DNA from: an uncultured Candidatus Saccharibacteria bacterium | Lineage (GTDB): Bacteria > Patescibacteriota > Saccharimonadia > Saccharimonadales > Saccharimonadaceae | NCBI GenBank assembly: GCA_946548715.1 | Contig: CAMNPZ010000009.1 | Span: forward strand, 1 to 34,847 | Reading direction: 5' to 3' | DNA: 34,847 bases | Translations under genes and position numbers: made by a program | Shown: positions 8,110 through 16,156 of the stretch, in pieces | Numbering within the stretch: the first letter of the stretch is position 1 | Layout of the letters: the number at the start of each line of letters is the position of its first letter | Notes under the pieces: generated by a model | Databases searched by the model: none | What the model was told of the DNA's origin: nothing | The model's input: the letters and a program-made list of their open reading frames with translations, nothing else

Positions 8110-8733
8110 TCACTCTAACGTAACATTATGATATCTTGCCATCATTACCAACGTTCGTTTCAGTGCAGTGCGTATCGTATGCATCATATCCGACAGCTCC
8201 GGGTATTCATACTTTGCTTCCTTCAGCACAGGCATCAACAGCTCATGCGTTTCGTGAATGTTTTTCACAATTGCTTCTTCCGACAAAGCCCCTTCGGCAT
8301 CGTTCAGATTTGCATACCTGTCAAACGCCTTGCAAATTACTGCCTCCTTCGAGTCCAGCAATTCGTTAAAATATCGCCGCTTCGTCTCAAGCTTGTCTTC
8401 GCCCTGAAACGGGCGAATCGTCATCAGTTTCACTCCGCGCCTTACCACTTCATTTACCGGCAAAGCCGACAGCGGAATATTGCAATCCTCGCATACATCA
8501 TGTAGTAGTATCGTCGCGATTATCTCATCAGTTGCGCCTTTGCACGCAATCGCATCGCACGCCATCGACAGGGGATGGACAATATACGGCGCACCGCCCT
8601 TGCGGGTCTGCCCGGCATGAGCCTTCCTCGCAAACACCAAAGCCGCGCGGGACTGCTCGAACCCCGGTCCATCCAGTCGCCCCCTGAGATACGTAAACAT
8701 CGTTTGTTCATTCGGTGCATAAACATTAGACAT
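8110..8733 (-). CDS. HD-domain phosphohydrolase, RelA/SpoT hydrolase-like (small alarmone hydrolase candidate)
   Basis: The 207-aa product matches the hydrolase half of RelA/SpoT and Mesh1-type enzymes, which remove pyrophosphate from (p)ppGpp. Metal ligands are in place: H39 in KAHAGQTRKGGAPY, H53 in IVHPLSMA, the HD pair 78-79 in LLHDVCED, and D138 in KAFDRYANLND. The synthetase, TGS and ACT domains are absent, so it is a stand-alone hydrolase. Start: the ATG at 8733 is preceded by AGGAAGG. A TGGTATAAT box lies upstream on the minus strand (8774-8779). The gene is divergent from the LiaF-like gene and convergent with mscS. No synthetase partner is visible. Another HD nucleotide hydrolase activity remains possible. 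Confidence 0.78.
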   Translation of the reverse strand: MSNVYAPNEQTMFTYLRGRLDGPGFEQSRAALVFARKAHAGQTRKGGAPYIVHPLSMACDAIACKGATDEIIATILLHDVCEDCNIPLSALPVNEVVRRGVKLMTIRPFQGEDKLETKRRYFNELLDSKEAVICKAFDRYANLNDAEGALSEEAIVKNIHETHELLMPVLKEAKYEYPELSDMMHTIRTALKRTLVMMARYHNVTLE

Positions 8734-8773
8734 GTTTTCACCACCTTCCTAAAGTACGCCCCACCTTGCCCCG

Positions 8774-8779
8774 ATTATA
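8774..8779 (-). promoter_or_regulatory. Extended -10 for the HD-domain gene
   Basis: On the minus strand TGG-TATAAT, 35-40 bases upstream of the start codon. No convincing -35 is present. Confidence 0.55.
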
Positions 8780-8873
8780 CCATATCTATCAGCTTCTCTG
8801 CGCAACTCGCTAGAAACCCAATCTTCGCCAAACATGAAGCCTTCCATATTGGTACGATTTAGTTCGTTAATGG

Positions 8874-8879
8874 TATAAT
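8874..8879 (+). promoter_or_regulatory. Extended -10 for the LiaF-like gene
   Basis: TGG-TATAAT; predicted start near 8886. AAAGGA lies before the ATG at 8911. Confidence 0.6.
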
Positions 8880-8910
8880 ATACCTAGAACTAAACAAAGG
8901 ACTATTTACC

Positions 8911-9621
8911 ATGAAAAAAGCAAGACCAATCATCTGGGGAGTCGCCATCATGGCACTCGGTATTATTTTCGCCTGTCGCGCCATCGGCTGGTTCGACTTC
9001 GACATTTTCTTCGACGGCTGGTGGACATTATTCATCATCATCCCATCTGTCGTTAGCATCTTCACCGAGAAGGACAAACTCGCCAGCGTCGGCTTCCTGT
9101 CCGCCGGCATCATTCTCCTTCTTGCCGCTCAAAGAGTCATCACCTACGACATGGCCTGGAAAATCATTCTCCCCGTCTTCCTCGTACTAATCGGCCTCGG
9201 CATCATCCTAAGAACCATCTTCCACAGTGACAACGACAAAGAAGTCGAACAAAAAGTCAAAGAAACCGGCGACGGCAAAAGTCTCGACTCCCAAATGGCC
9301 ATCTTCTCCGGTAGCGAACGCACGTACAAAGACGAAACCTTCACCGGCTCCAACCTCGTCGCCGTCTTTGGCGGGGTCGACCTCGACCTCTCCCATGCCA
9401 GATTCACCAAAGACACCGTTATCAAGGCCTTCGCACTCTTTGGTGGCATTGACATCCGAGTCCCCGAAGACGTCATCGTCAAATCCCGCTCCGGCTTTAT
9501 TTTTGGCGGCATCTCCGACGACCGCAAGTCCGACCGCGAAAAAGGCAAACACACCATCTACCTCGACGCCGCTGGCGGCTTCGGCGGCATCTCTATCACC
9601 GACAAATCCACCAAGCACTAA
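8911..9621 (+). CDS. LiaF-like membrane protein (four helices plus LiaF C-terminal beta domain)
   Basis: The 236-aa product has four hydrophobic helices in its N-terminal half (about residues 7-24, 34-51, 60-76, 84-102) as in DUF5668/LiaF-type proteins. A C-terminal soluble domain has repeated glycine turns (VFGGVDLDLSHA, LFGGIDIRVPED, FIFGGISDD, GGFGGISI) typical of the LiaF C-terminal (DUF2154-like) beta-helix. LiaF modulates LiaRS cell-envelope stress sensing in Firmicutes, but no LiaRS-like pair is visible here, so an envelope-stress role is inference. AAAGGA precedes the ATG and an intrinsic terminator follows at 9649-9674, so the gene is probably monocistronic. Confidence 0.75.
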   Translation: MKKARPIIWGVAIMALGIIFACRAIGWFDFDIFFDGWWTLFIIIPSVVSIFTEKDKLASVGFLSAGIILLLAAQRVITYDMAWKIILPVFLVLIGLGIILRTIFHSDNDKEVEQKVKETGDGKSLDSQMAIFSGSERTYKDETFTGSNLVAVFGGVDLDLSHARFTKDTVIKAFALFGGIDIRVPEDVIVKSRSGFIFGGISDDRKSDREKGKHTIYLDAAGGFGGISITDKSTKH

Positions 9622-9648
9622 AGCTTGTGGTTAGCATCCAGTTTCCTC

Positions 9649-9674
9649 GGGAGCACTACATTGCTCCCATTTTT
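9649..9674 (+). terminator. Intrinsic terminator of the LiaF-like gene
   Basis: GGGAGCA (9649-9655) pairs with TGCTCCC (9662-9668), followed by ATTTTT. Confidence 0.85.
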
Positions 9675-9700
9675 ACTCCGCTATTTTTTTGCAATCCCTC

Positions 9701-9729
9701 TTGATATATATATATATATATATTACAAT
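9701..9729 (+). promoter_or_regulatory. Promoter with a TA-dinucleotide spacer, candidate phase-variable switch
   Basis: TTGATA (9701-9706) and TACAAT (9724-9729) are separated by exactly 17 bases, all of them alternating TA. Slippage would change spacing in 2-bp steps and so promoter strength, as in Haemophilus hif fimbrial promoters. A competing extended -10 (TGG-TAAAAT, 9747-9752) lies downstream. It serves the FISUMP gene at 9782. Confidence 0.65.
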
Positions 9730-9781
9730 AAACATAATGATTATGGTAAAATAGCATATAAGAAAGGTCATCAATCATATT

Positions 9782-11347
9782 ATGAAAACAATCCAATCAA
9801 ATATCCTAAACTCTATCAACCTTATTCCATTAGGACTAGTTTCTCTTAGCTTACTTTCTGGTACTATCCTAGTCTCTAGTACTGTCTCCGCCGATGATAC
9901 TTCCGTCGTAGACCAAATCAACATCACCGTTCCAGTCTCCTGTACTATGTCTGGCACTGGTATGCAATCCCATAATGCCAATATTAATAATGGACTATAT
10001 GACCATGATATAGGTTCTACAGTACTTCATGCATTCTGTAATGATAATGAAGGATTCGCTATCTATGCAGCAGGATATACCGGAAATGAAGTAGGAGGAG
10101 CAAATAGTAATAAACTAGTAGGAACAACTGCAAGTAACAATGCAACTATAGAATCCGGTATAGCAACAACTGCTAGTAACCCAGACGTATCTAACTGGGC
10201 TATGAAACTCACTATGACTCAGGATAGTGGAGATACTACAGCTGATAATGCCTTTACCATTGATTCTGCTCCTAACGAGGCACTGCCTAGCCAAGCAGAA
10301 TCCGGTGCTACTCAGGCTCCTTTTTCACAATATCACGTAGTCCCAAATGAATACGTTAAAGTAGCTCATAAGAACTCTGGTACCGACATGACTGAAACTA
10401 CTGGTGGAGTTAAGCTTACTACTACTTATGCCGCTTACATTTCTAAAACTCAAGCTGCCGATACATATTCTGGACAAGTAATTTACGTTCTAGTCCATCC
10501 TGCTGATGCCGCTGCGCCAACCATTCCGAAATCTCTAGATACCGCTACTACTATGCAGGAAGTAACTTACTGTTCCGAAGACCTTCCAGAAGGACAAGTC
10601 TACACATTGACTGATGAACGTGACGGTAACACCTACCATGTAGCTAGACTCAAAGATGGCAACTGCTGGATGCTGGACAATCTAGCCCTTGATCCAACTG
10701 ACCCAACTACTGCGTCCAATATGAATGTATCAAACACTAACGCTACTCAAGAAGCCATCGATAATCTCCTGAATGGCGGCAGTACTATAGCTGGATGGAG
10801 CAGCGTAGCGATAGCTAATGTAGTAGATGATTTCGCTACTAGTTATAATAGTCTTATCCGACCACGAATTAATAATACTAGTAAAGATACTTTCGTCACA
10901 TCTTATGGTCCAACTTCAATTAATGGTCGGGCTAAAGTAGGTATCTATTACAATTTTTGTGCTGCTAGTACTGGCACCTACTGTTATACGAAAGATAGCG
11001 GTGTAGATATACCAGATACAATTATTGATGCTCCGCAAGACATCTGTCCAGCTAACTGGAGAATGCCTACTGGTGGTGACGGAGAATACTATACTCTCTC
11101 TCAAAAGTATGGGAGTAATGCAACAAATACTAATAGCTTACAATACAATTTATCTGTTCCTTTGTCGGGCAGCTATCTCGCTAGCTCGGCGAGCAATCAG
11201 GGTAGCTACGGCTACTGGTGGTCGTCTACTTACTACAATAGTAACGGGATATACTACATGAGCTTGAATTCGACGAATGTATACTCGAACGATAACATCA
11301 ATATCCGTGGTGTTGGAATGTCTATAAGATGCTTGATGGCTGAGTAG
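9782..11347 (+). CDS. Secreted FISUMP-domain surface protein
   Basis: The 521-aa product begins with a signal peptide: a basic N-terminus, a hydrophobic core and a VSA cleavage site near residues 35-37. A Ser/Thr/Asn-rich domain of about 230 residues follows, then a FISUMP (Fib_succ_major) domain from about residue 265. The landmarks are YTLTDERDGNTYHVARL, NCWMLDNLAL, ICPANWRMPTGGDGEY, YGYWWSSTYY and SIRCLMAE at the end. Such domains form lectin-like extracellular modules; the ligand is unknown. No C-terminal anchor is present. The nucleotides around GYWWSSTY are nearly identical to those in domain 1 of the first surface protein (19 of 21), while residues on either side diverge sharply. Regulation is probably through the TA-spacer promoter at 9701-9729. 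AAAGG lies rather far (14 nt) from the ATG. Confidence 0.85.
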   Translation: MKTIQSNILNSINLIPLGLVSLSLLSGTILVSSTVSADDTSVVDQINITVPVSCTMSGTGMQSHNANINNGLYDHDIGSTVLHAFCNDNEGFAIYAAGYTGNEVGGANSNKLVGTTASNNATIESGIATTASNPDVSNWAMKLTMTQDSGDTTADNAFTIDSAPNEALPSQAESGATQAPFSQYHVVPNEYVKVAHKNSGTDMTETTGGVKLTTTYAAYISKTQAADTYSGQVIYVLVHPADAAAPTIPKSLDTATTMQEVTYCSEDLPEGQVYTLTDERDGNTYHVARLKDGNCWMLDNLALDPTDPTTASNMNVSNTNATQEAIDNLLNGGSTIAGWSSVAIANVVDDFATSYNSLIRPRINNTSKDTFVTSYGPTSINGRAKVGIYYNFCAASTGTYCYTKDSGVDIPDTIIDAPQDICPANWRMPTGGDGEYYTLSQKYGSNATNTNSLQYNLSVPLSGSYLASSASNQGSYGYWWSSTYYNSNGIYYMSLNSTNVYSNDNINIRGVGMSIRCLMAE

Positions 11348-11418
11348 TGACTGACGTTTTGCTGCTGCCTGGTTGTTCCGGTGCAGGTTCTTGTTCCCAA
11401 CGCCACCCTTTGGAATAA

Positions 11419-11463
11419 TGCGCCCCGTTCCTGCGAGCCAATGCGAGCAGGAACAAGGGGGCA
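11419..11463. other. Hairpin after the second surface gene
   Basis: GTTCCTGC (11427-11434) pairs with GCAGGAAC (11447-11454), extended by CCCC/GGGG and TGC/GCA. There is no U-run. Bases 11348-11567 hold no gene; this hairpin is the only structure seen there. Confidence 0.5.
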
Positions 11464-11567
11464 TAGAATAGCTTAGACGACACCTCGCAAGCGACATCTA
11501 CGTCACGACATAAGTAAACCAAATCACAGGGGTTGCAATTATGACCATCTTGTAGTAAGGTGCTAAC

Positions 11568-12230
11568 ATGATCGACAAAAAACAACTAGTCAAACAACTC
11601 TTCGCTTCGTCGGGTGCGGAGCCCGAAGCCGAGCCTGCCGGGTTTTTCATGGCCGGACTCCCCGGCTCAGGCAAGACTGAGATTTCGAGAAACCTTATTC
11701 GTGATTCCGGCGTAAAACTCTTTAGAATCGACATGGATGAAATCGCCGAGATGTTACCAGGCTATACGCCTGAGCATGCGGACGAGTTTCGTAAGCCCGC
11801 AACGGCCATCCTCAGCGAATGCTTCAGCTATGCGCTTCACCACGACATTAGCTTCCTAATGGATGGAACATTTGGAAGTACACAGGCGATTCGCAATATC
11901 GAACGAAGCCTCAACCATGGGTTTAGAGTACAAATCGTTTATGCCTTCCAGAATCCGAAAACCGCCTGGCACTTCACTTTGGCACGCGAAAAAATTGAAC
12001 ACCGTGCGATTAGATTTGATGGATTTGTTGAAGTGTATTACAAGACCATCGCCAATATCAAAAAAGCGTGCGAGCTGTTTGAAGGGCAAATTGCAATAGA
12101 TATTGCAATAAAGAATTCAGACAATAAGGTGGGGAAATGGCTTCGAGACGTCTCACCTGACGAGATTGACGACATCATTAAGATGGAATATAATAAAGAT
12201 AAGTTAATTCAATATATCAAAGGAGCATAA
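11568..12230 (+). CDS. Zeta-toxin-family P-loop kinase
   Basis: The 220-aa product has a Walker A motif GLPGSGKT at residues 30-37, FRIDMDEIAEMLPGY after the second strand (D55/D57) and FLMDGTF (D99), followed by a helical C-terminus, as in zeta-toxin/PezT-type kinases. Those phosphorylate UDP-N-acetylglucosamine and block cell-wall synthesis; related P-loop kinases have other substrates. TAAGG precedes the ATG. No epsilon-type antitoxin lies upstream. Instead a 50-codon ORF begins one base after this stop, with AGGAG inside the end of this gene, so the pair forms a translationally coupled unit. Toxin activity is likely by family; a housekeeping kinase role is possible because such genes are common in this phylum. 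Confidence 0.75.
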   Translation: MIDKKQLVKQLFASSGAEPEAEPAGFFMAGLPGSGKTEISRNLIRDSGVKLFRIDMDEIAEMLPGYTPEHADEFRKPATAILSECFSYALHHDISFLMDGTFGSTQAIRNIERSLNHGFRVQIVYAFQNPKTAWHFTLAREKIEHRAIRFDGFVEVYYKTIANIKKACELFEGQIAIDIAIKNSDNKVGKWLRDVSPDEIDDIIKMEYNKDKLIQYIKGA

Positions 12231-12231
12231 A

Positions 12232-12384
12232 ATGGCGCCAGGACAGAACCAAAAAATAACGGCTAAGGATTTAGCATCGCGAAACAAGAGCCCACGAGTG
12301 AAGGCAATCTATGACCTTGCCTTGAAACATGCCTACGAAGACCAGCAGAAGCTCCTCGAGCAAGCCAAAGCACTCCAGAAATAA
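12232..12384 (+). CDS. 50-aa helical protein coupled to the zeta-type kinase, candidate antitoxin
   Basis: ATG at 12232 begins one base after the kinase stop and has AGGAG at 12221-12225. The product starts MAPGQNQKITAKDLASRNKS and continues as amphipathic helix rich in Lys, Ala and Leu (KAIYDLALKHAYEDQQKLL). It is small, charged and helical, as expected for an antitoxin, and no other partner is adjacent, but it is not recognisably epsilon or PezA. The reverse gene order would be unusual. Confidence 0.6.
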   Translation: MAPGQNQKITAKDLASRNKSPRVKAIYDLALKHAYEDQQKLLEQAKALQK

Positions 12385-12428
12385 CTTCTTTACGCAAACG
12401 TCCTCAGCGCAAGCCGCTCGAAACATGG

Positions 12429-12434
12429 TATAAT
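12429..12434 (+). promoter_or_regulatory. ileS extended -10, leaderless
   Basis: TGG-TATAAT ends eight bases before the ileS ATG (12443), predicting a transcript starting at about 12441 with a 5' leader of about 2 nt and no Shine-Dalgarno sequence. Confidence 0.65.
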
Positions 12435-12442
12435 ATATAGAT

Positions 12443-15400
12443 ATGAAATATAGAGCAGGGAGTCGCCGCAAGGCCATTGAATACGAAAAATCACTCACCG
12501 AATGGTGGAAAAAGAATAAAACCTTCGAAAAATCGGTCGAAAACCGACCAATCGATAAATCCTACGTTTTTTATGATGGCCCTCCTTTCATCACCGGCAA
12601 CCCTCACCACGGTACGCTGCTGAGCTCCATCGTGAAGGACGCCGTTCCGCGTTACTGGACCATGAATGGTTACCGCGTCGAACGCCGCTGGGGCTGGGAC
12701 TGTCACGGCCTTCCCGCTGAGAACTTTGTCGAGAAGCAGCTTGGCATCACTGATCGCCGTGACATCGGCACCAAATGGTCCCTCGAGGACTACATCATCA
12801 AAGCTCGCGAATCCATGGTCGCAAACTCCGAGACCTGGCGCGCCACCATCGACCGCGTCGGCCGCTGGGTTGATTTCGACAACTGCTACCGCACCATGAA
12901 CAAAGACTTCATGGAATCCGTCTGGTGGGCTTTCAAGCAGCTCTACGAAGCCGGCAAAATCTACGAAGGCCGCAAAGTTCTCATGTACGATACGAAATTC
13001 GCCACTCCAGTCAGCAAGGCCGAAGTCACCATGGACAACGACGCCTACCAAACCGTCACCGACCCCTCCGCCTACGTCAAGTTCAAGCTAGTAGATGCGG
13101 ATTCAGAATATATGCTAGCTTGGACCACCACGCCCTGGACCTTGATGGCCAACCGTGCCCTCGCCGTCAGCAAAGACTTAGACTACGGCATATATAATAT
13201 CGACGGCGAGCATCTCATCGTCGCCACCAAGCTCGCCGGTAAACTCTTTGGCAAAGATGCCAAACCAGAAAGAACAATTAAAGGCAGCGATCTCGCCGGT
13301 CTCAAATACGAATCTCTGGACGGTACGATTTGCCAAGTCTTCACCGCCGGCTTCGTTGGTGACGAAGAAGGCACCGGCATCGTTCACATCGCTCCCGCTT
13401 ACGGTGAAGACGATTACGAACTCTACAAACAACACGAAGGTGAAATCGATTTCGTCGACACGCTAGACGAGAACGGCTACTATATTGAAGAATACGCCGA
13501 CAAACTCCACGCTCTCGGCGTCCGTGACACCGACGAACATGGCATCCAGATTTGGGCCGGCAACAAATTCATCGCCAAAGTCCTAGAACAGCAGGGAATC
13601 ATTTATAAGATTGAATACATCCAGCACGAATATCCCTTCAACCCACGGAGTAAAGAACGCATCATGTACCGCGCCTTCCCGAGCTGGTTCTTCGACATCG
13701 AAGGCCAGAAGCCCCTCATGCTCGCAGAGAACGAAAACATCAACTGGTTCCCAGCCTATCTCAAACACGGCCGTTTCGCTAAAAACATCGACGCCGCTCC
13801 CGACTGGAACTTATCTCGTGACCGCTTCTGGGCCACTGCCATGCCAGTCTGGAAAGGCGAAAAAACCGGCGCCATCAAGGTCTTCGGCTCCTACAAAGAG
13901 CTCGAGGAGTACTCCGGCAAAACCCTTGACGATTACCATCGTCCATGGGTCGATGAAATTGAATTCGATGCATATGTGATAGATGGACCGGCGAAGTCGG
14001 AAGATGGTTTTTCGCGACCTTCCGCGACTAACGAGGAGCGGGGGAGCGAAGTGTCCCCCGTAACGACGGGCGGACACGAGCGTGTCGAGAAAAAATCATC
14101 TTCGACTTCGGGCGGCACTCTAGACCATTTCGTTCGTATTGAAAAGGTTCTCGACTGCTGGTTCGAATCCGGCTCCATGCCTTTCGCTCAGCTTCACTAC
14201 CCATTTGAAAACAAAGAGAAATTCGAGCGTAACTACCCAGCTGATTTCATCGTCGAATACGTCGGCCAAGTTCGCGCTTGGTTCTACTATGTCCACGCTG
14301 TGAACACTGCTCTTGCCGAGATTGGCGCCTTTGGCCCCAAAGCCAAGCAAGGCCACAAGAACGCCTACAAGAACGTCATCACTACCGGCACTCTCGCCGG
14401 CAACGACGGTCGCAAGATGAGCAAATCTCTCGGCAACTTCACCGACCCCAATGTCCTGATGGATCAATATTCTGCCGACGCCCTCCGCTTCCTCCTTTTA
14501 TCCAGCCCAGTCCTCTCCGGCGAAGACTTCGCCCTTCTCGACAAAGACGTCTCCGATGTCCACCGCAAGTTATCGATGCTCTGGAATGTCTACGACTTCT
14601 TCACAACCTATGCCGAAGTTGAAAATCTAGATTCAGATGAGCTCGACCAAGTTGCTCGGATTAAGAACCCGCTAGACAGATGGATTATCCTCCGCGTTCA
14701 TCAGCTTCGCGACGAAATCACCGAAGGCATGGAGGAATACAATATCCCGAAGGCCCTTCAGGGCGTGTTACCTTATATTGACGACCTATCGAACTGGTAC
14801 GTCCGCCGTTCTCGCCGCCGCTTCAGCAAAAACCCCGACCGCGAAGACAAGCTTTCCGCCTTCTCTACCCTCTATTCGGTACTTAAGCTCACCGCTATCC
14901 TACTCGCTCCGTTTACTCCATTCCTCTCCGAGGAGCTCTATCAGAAACTCACTGGCAAAGACGAATCCGTCCACCTCTTGGACTGGCCCGGTGAACTCAA
15001 GCCCTCAGCCACAGAAACCGTCCTCACCGAAATGTCTCGCACTCGCCAGATCATCACCGATGCTCTAGCCCTCCGCATGCAGAAATCCGACACCGAGGAC
15101 CAAATCAAAATCCGCCAGCCACTATCGCAGCTTACTTATGACGGCGACCAGCTCGACGAATTCTACGAGCAAATCATCGCCGACGAGGTCAACGTCAAAG
15201 CAGTCAAACACGGCGATAAGCTCTTCCTCGATAAGACTCTCACCCCAGAACTCAGGGAAGAAGGCTACGCCCGCGAAATCATCCGTGCCGTCCAAGCCGC
15301 CCGTAAACACGCCGGTCTCCGCCAGGATGACCAAATTAAGCTATCGCTCTCGTGCGACCTCCCCAAAGCCCACGAAGCTCTCATTAAATCCGAAGTTGGT

Positions 15401-15493
15401 GCCACTGACATCGTCAAAACAGGCAACTACGCCCACGACGAAATCGCCAAAATCTCCGGCGACAACGTCACCATCTCCCTAGAGAAGATTTAA
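12443..15493 (+). CDS. ileS: Isoleucyl-tRNA synthetase, eukaryote-like type, with a palindromic in-frame insertion
   Basis: Charges tRNA-Ile with isoleucine in the cytoplasm. The 1016-aa product carries the class I signatures GNPHHGT (residues 52-58, HIGH) and KMSKS (about 658-662). It also has WGWDCHGLPAE, the CP1 editing domain (TTTPWTLMANRALAV, GIVHIAPAYGEDD), VLDCWFESGSMPF, and a C-terminal anticodon-binding domain. YRTMNKDFMESVWWAFKQL and absence of the C-terminal zinc finger fit the eukaryotic/mupirocin-resistant branch. Residues about 516-558, a Ser/Gly/Glu-rich stretch just before VLDCWFESG, have no counterpart in the family and are encoded by a 126-nt palindrome. The start codon sits about 2 nt after the predicted transcription start. 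C-ending codons dominate. Confidence 0.96.
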   Translation: MKYRAGSRRKAIEYEKSLTEWWKKNKTFEKSVENRPIDKSYVFYDGPPFITGNPHHGTLLSSIVKDAVPRYWTMNGYRVERRWGWDCHGLPAENFVEKQLGITDRRDIGTKWSLEDYIIKARESMVANSETWRATIDRVGRWVDFDNCYRTMNKDFMESVWWAFKQLYEAGKIYEGRKVLMYDTKFATPVSKAEVTMDNDAYQTVTDPSAYVKFKLVDADSEYMLAWTTTPWTLMANRALAVSKDLDYGIYNIDGEHLIVATKLAGKLFGKDAKPERTIKGSDLAGLKYESLDGTICQVFTAGFVGDEEGTGIVHIAPAYGEDDYELYKQHEGEIDFVDTLDENGYYIEEYADKLHALGVRDTDEHGIQIWAGNKFIAKVLEQQGIIYKIEYIQHEYPFNPRSKERIMYRAFPSWFFDIEGQKPLMLAENENINWFPAYLKHGRFAKNIDAAPDWNLSRDRFWATAMPVWKGEKTGAIKVFGSYKELEEYSGKTLDDYHRPWVDEIEFDAYVIDGPAKSEDGFSRPSATNEERGSEVSPVTTGGHERVEKKSSSTSGGTLDHFVRIEKVLDCWFESGSMPFAQLHYPFENKEKFERNYPADFIVEYVGQVRAWFYYVHAVNTALAEIGAFGPKAKQGHKNAYKNVITTGTLAGNDGRKMSKSLGNFTDPNVLMDQYSADALRFLLLSSPVLSGEDFALLDKDVSDVHRKLSMLWNVYDFFTTYAEVENLDSDELDQVARIKNPLDRWIILRVHQLRDEITEGMEEYNIPKALQGVLPYIDDLSNWYVRRSRRRFSKNPDREDKLSAFSTLYSVLKLTAILLAPFTPFLSEELYQKLTGKDESVHLLDWPGELKPSATETVLTEMSRTRQIITDALALRMQKSDTEDQIKIRQPLSQLTYDGDQLDEFYEQIIADEVNVKAVKHGDKLFLDKTLTPELREEGYAREIIRAVQAARKHAGLRQDDQIKLSLSCDLPKAHEALIKSEVGATDIVKTGNYAHDEIAKISGDNVTISLEKI
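13990..14115. repeat. In-frame palindromic element inside ileS
   Basis: The outer arms GCGAAGTCG-GAAGATGG-TTTTT and AAAAA-TCATCTTC-GACTTCGGGC pair with few mismatches. Inside are GGGGG/CCCCC, GTCCCCCGT/ACGGGCGGAC alternatives and GACACGAGCGTGTC. The length, 126 nt, is a multiple of three, and the frame stays open. It encodes a flexible Ser/Gly/Glu linker. Confidence 0.7.
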
Positions 15494-15580
15494 TTAACTC
15501 AATTCAAAAAAACATAAAACAAATCAGGCTTGTTGTAAGTTCTGAATGGCTCAGAGTGTAAGCGTCGAATCCAAGTGCAT

Positions 15581-15792
15581 TATATAAATGGATCTAAAAT
15601 CCAGTTTCTCGCGAGCATATGATGAACCCGGTTATTTTTTACAACTTTTCCTCATCCGAGGCGAGTAAAGTTACAGATTTGCGAAGCAAGTCTGATAACT
15701 TGATCGAGACGAGGATTGAGCGAAATGTTGTGGAAAATAACACGGCGTGAAATCATCGCAAGCGAAAACTGGGTTTTAGACATTTTTATATA
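15581..15792. repeat. Large imperfect palindrome (~212 nt) downstream of ileS
   Basis: The left arm starts TATATAAATGGATCTAAAAT and the right arm is its diverged complement ending GGGTTTTAGACATTTTTATA-TA. The two match for about 100 bases with scattered mismatches, and the centre is AAGTTA-CAGATTTGC-GAA-GCAAGTCTGATAACTT. Bases 15738-15765 (GGCGTGAAATCATCGCAAGC at its core) recur with 25 of 28 identities at 22616-22643, marking this as part of a dispersed family. Confidence 0.75.
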
Positions 15793-15844
15793 ATTGTAAC
15801 AGGGGTATATTTGACAAAACCGCAATATTTTAGCATAAACACTA

Positions 15845-15873
15845 TTGACAAAATCAACAAAGTGTGCTACACT
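15845..15873 (+). promoter_or_regulatory. Very strong promoter of the 71-aa gene
   Basis: Perfect TTGACA (15845-15850), 17-bp spacer, extended TGC-TACACT (15868-15873). A second TTGACAAAA 34 bp upstream (15811) may be an extra -35 or an operator half. The leader of about 60 nt is A/C-rich and begins with a GTTAGAA/TTCTAAC hairpin (15882-15908) that could stabilise the mRNA; AAAGGA lies before the ATG. Confidence 0.75.
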
Positions 15874-15940
15874 TAAAACAAGTTAGAAAACAAAACAAAA
15901 ATTCTAACAAATAACAAACACAAACAAAGGAAAACAAACA

Positions 15941-16156
15941 ATGCCACAAACCGAAACCATTAACTTACCAAACAAAGTAATCAAATCTAATTGGAAAGAC
16001 GACATCGATTACGAAGCCTACCAAGATGAGAAAACTTATATCTCGCCAGCCAAAGTTAAAAAAGAAACCATTACCAGAATCAAAAACTCCCCCATCAAAC
16101 TCGCAATTCGCAATATGGTAGATTGGAACAAAATTATCAACAAAACTGCCGCCTAA
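15941..16156 (+). CDS. 71-aa protein of unknown function, probably highly expressed
   Basis: The product begins MPQTETINLPNKVIKSNWKD, has a charged middle (YEAYQDEKTYISPAKVKKET) and ends in a short basic helix (IKNSPIKLAIRNMVDWNK). No signal peptide, membrane segment, cysteine or known motif is seen. The codons are A-rich. It has its own near-consensus promoter, an unstructured leader and AAAGGA before the ATG, pointing to high expression. It is separated from the next gene by a terminator-bounded gene-free region, so it stands alone. I do not recognise the family. Confidence 0.7.
   Translation: MPQTETINLPNKVIKSNWKDDIDYEAYQDEKTYISPAKVKKETITRIKNSPIKLAIRNMVDWNKIINKTAA

Larger units (their letters stand above)
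15494..15940. other. Long gene-free region after ileS
   Basis: 447 bp without a credible ORF. It holds a large imperfect palindrome (15581-15792), two TTGACA boxes in the same orientation 34 bp apart (15811 and 15845), and an A/C-rich, almost G-free leader for the following 71-aa gene. Confidence 0.7.
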
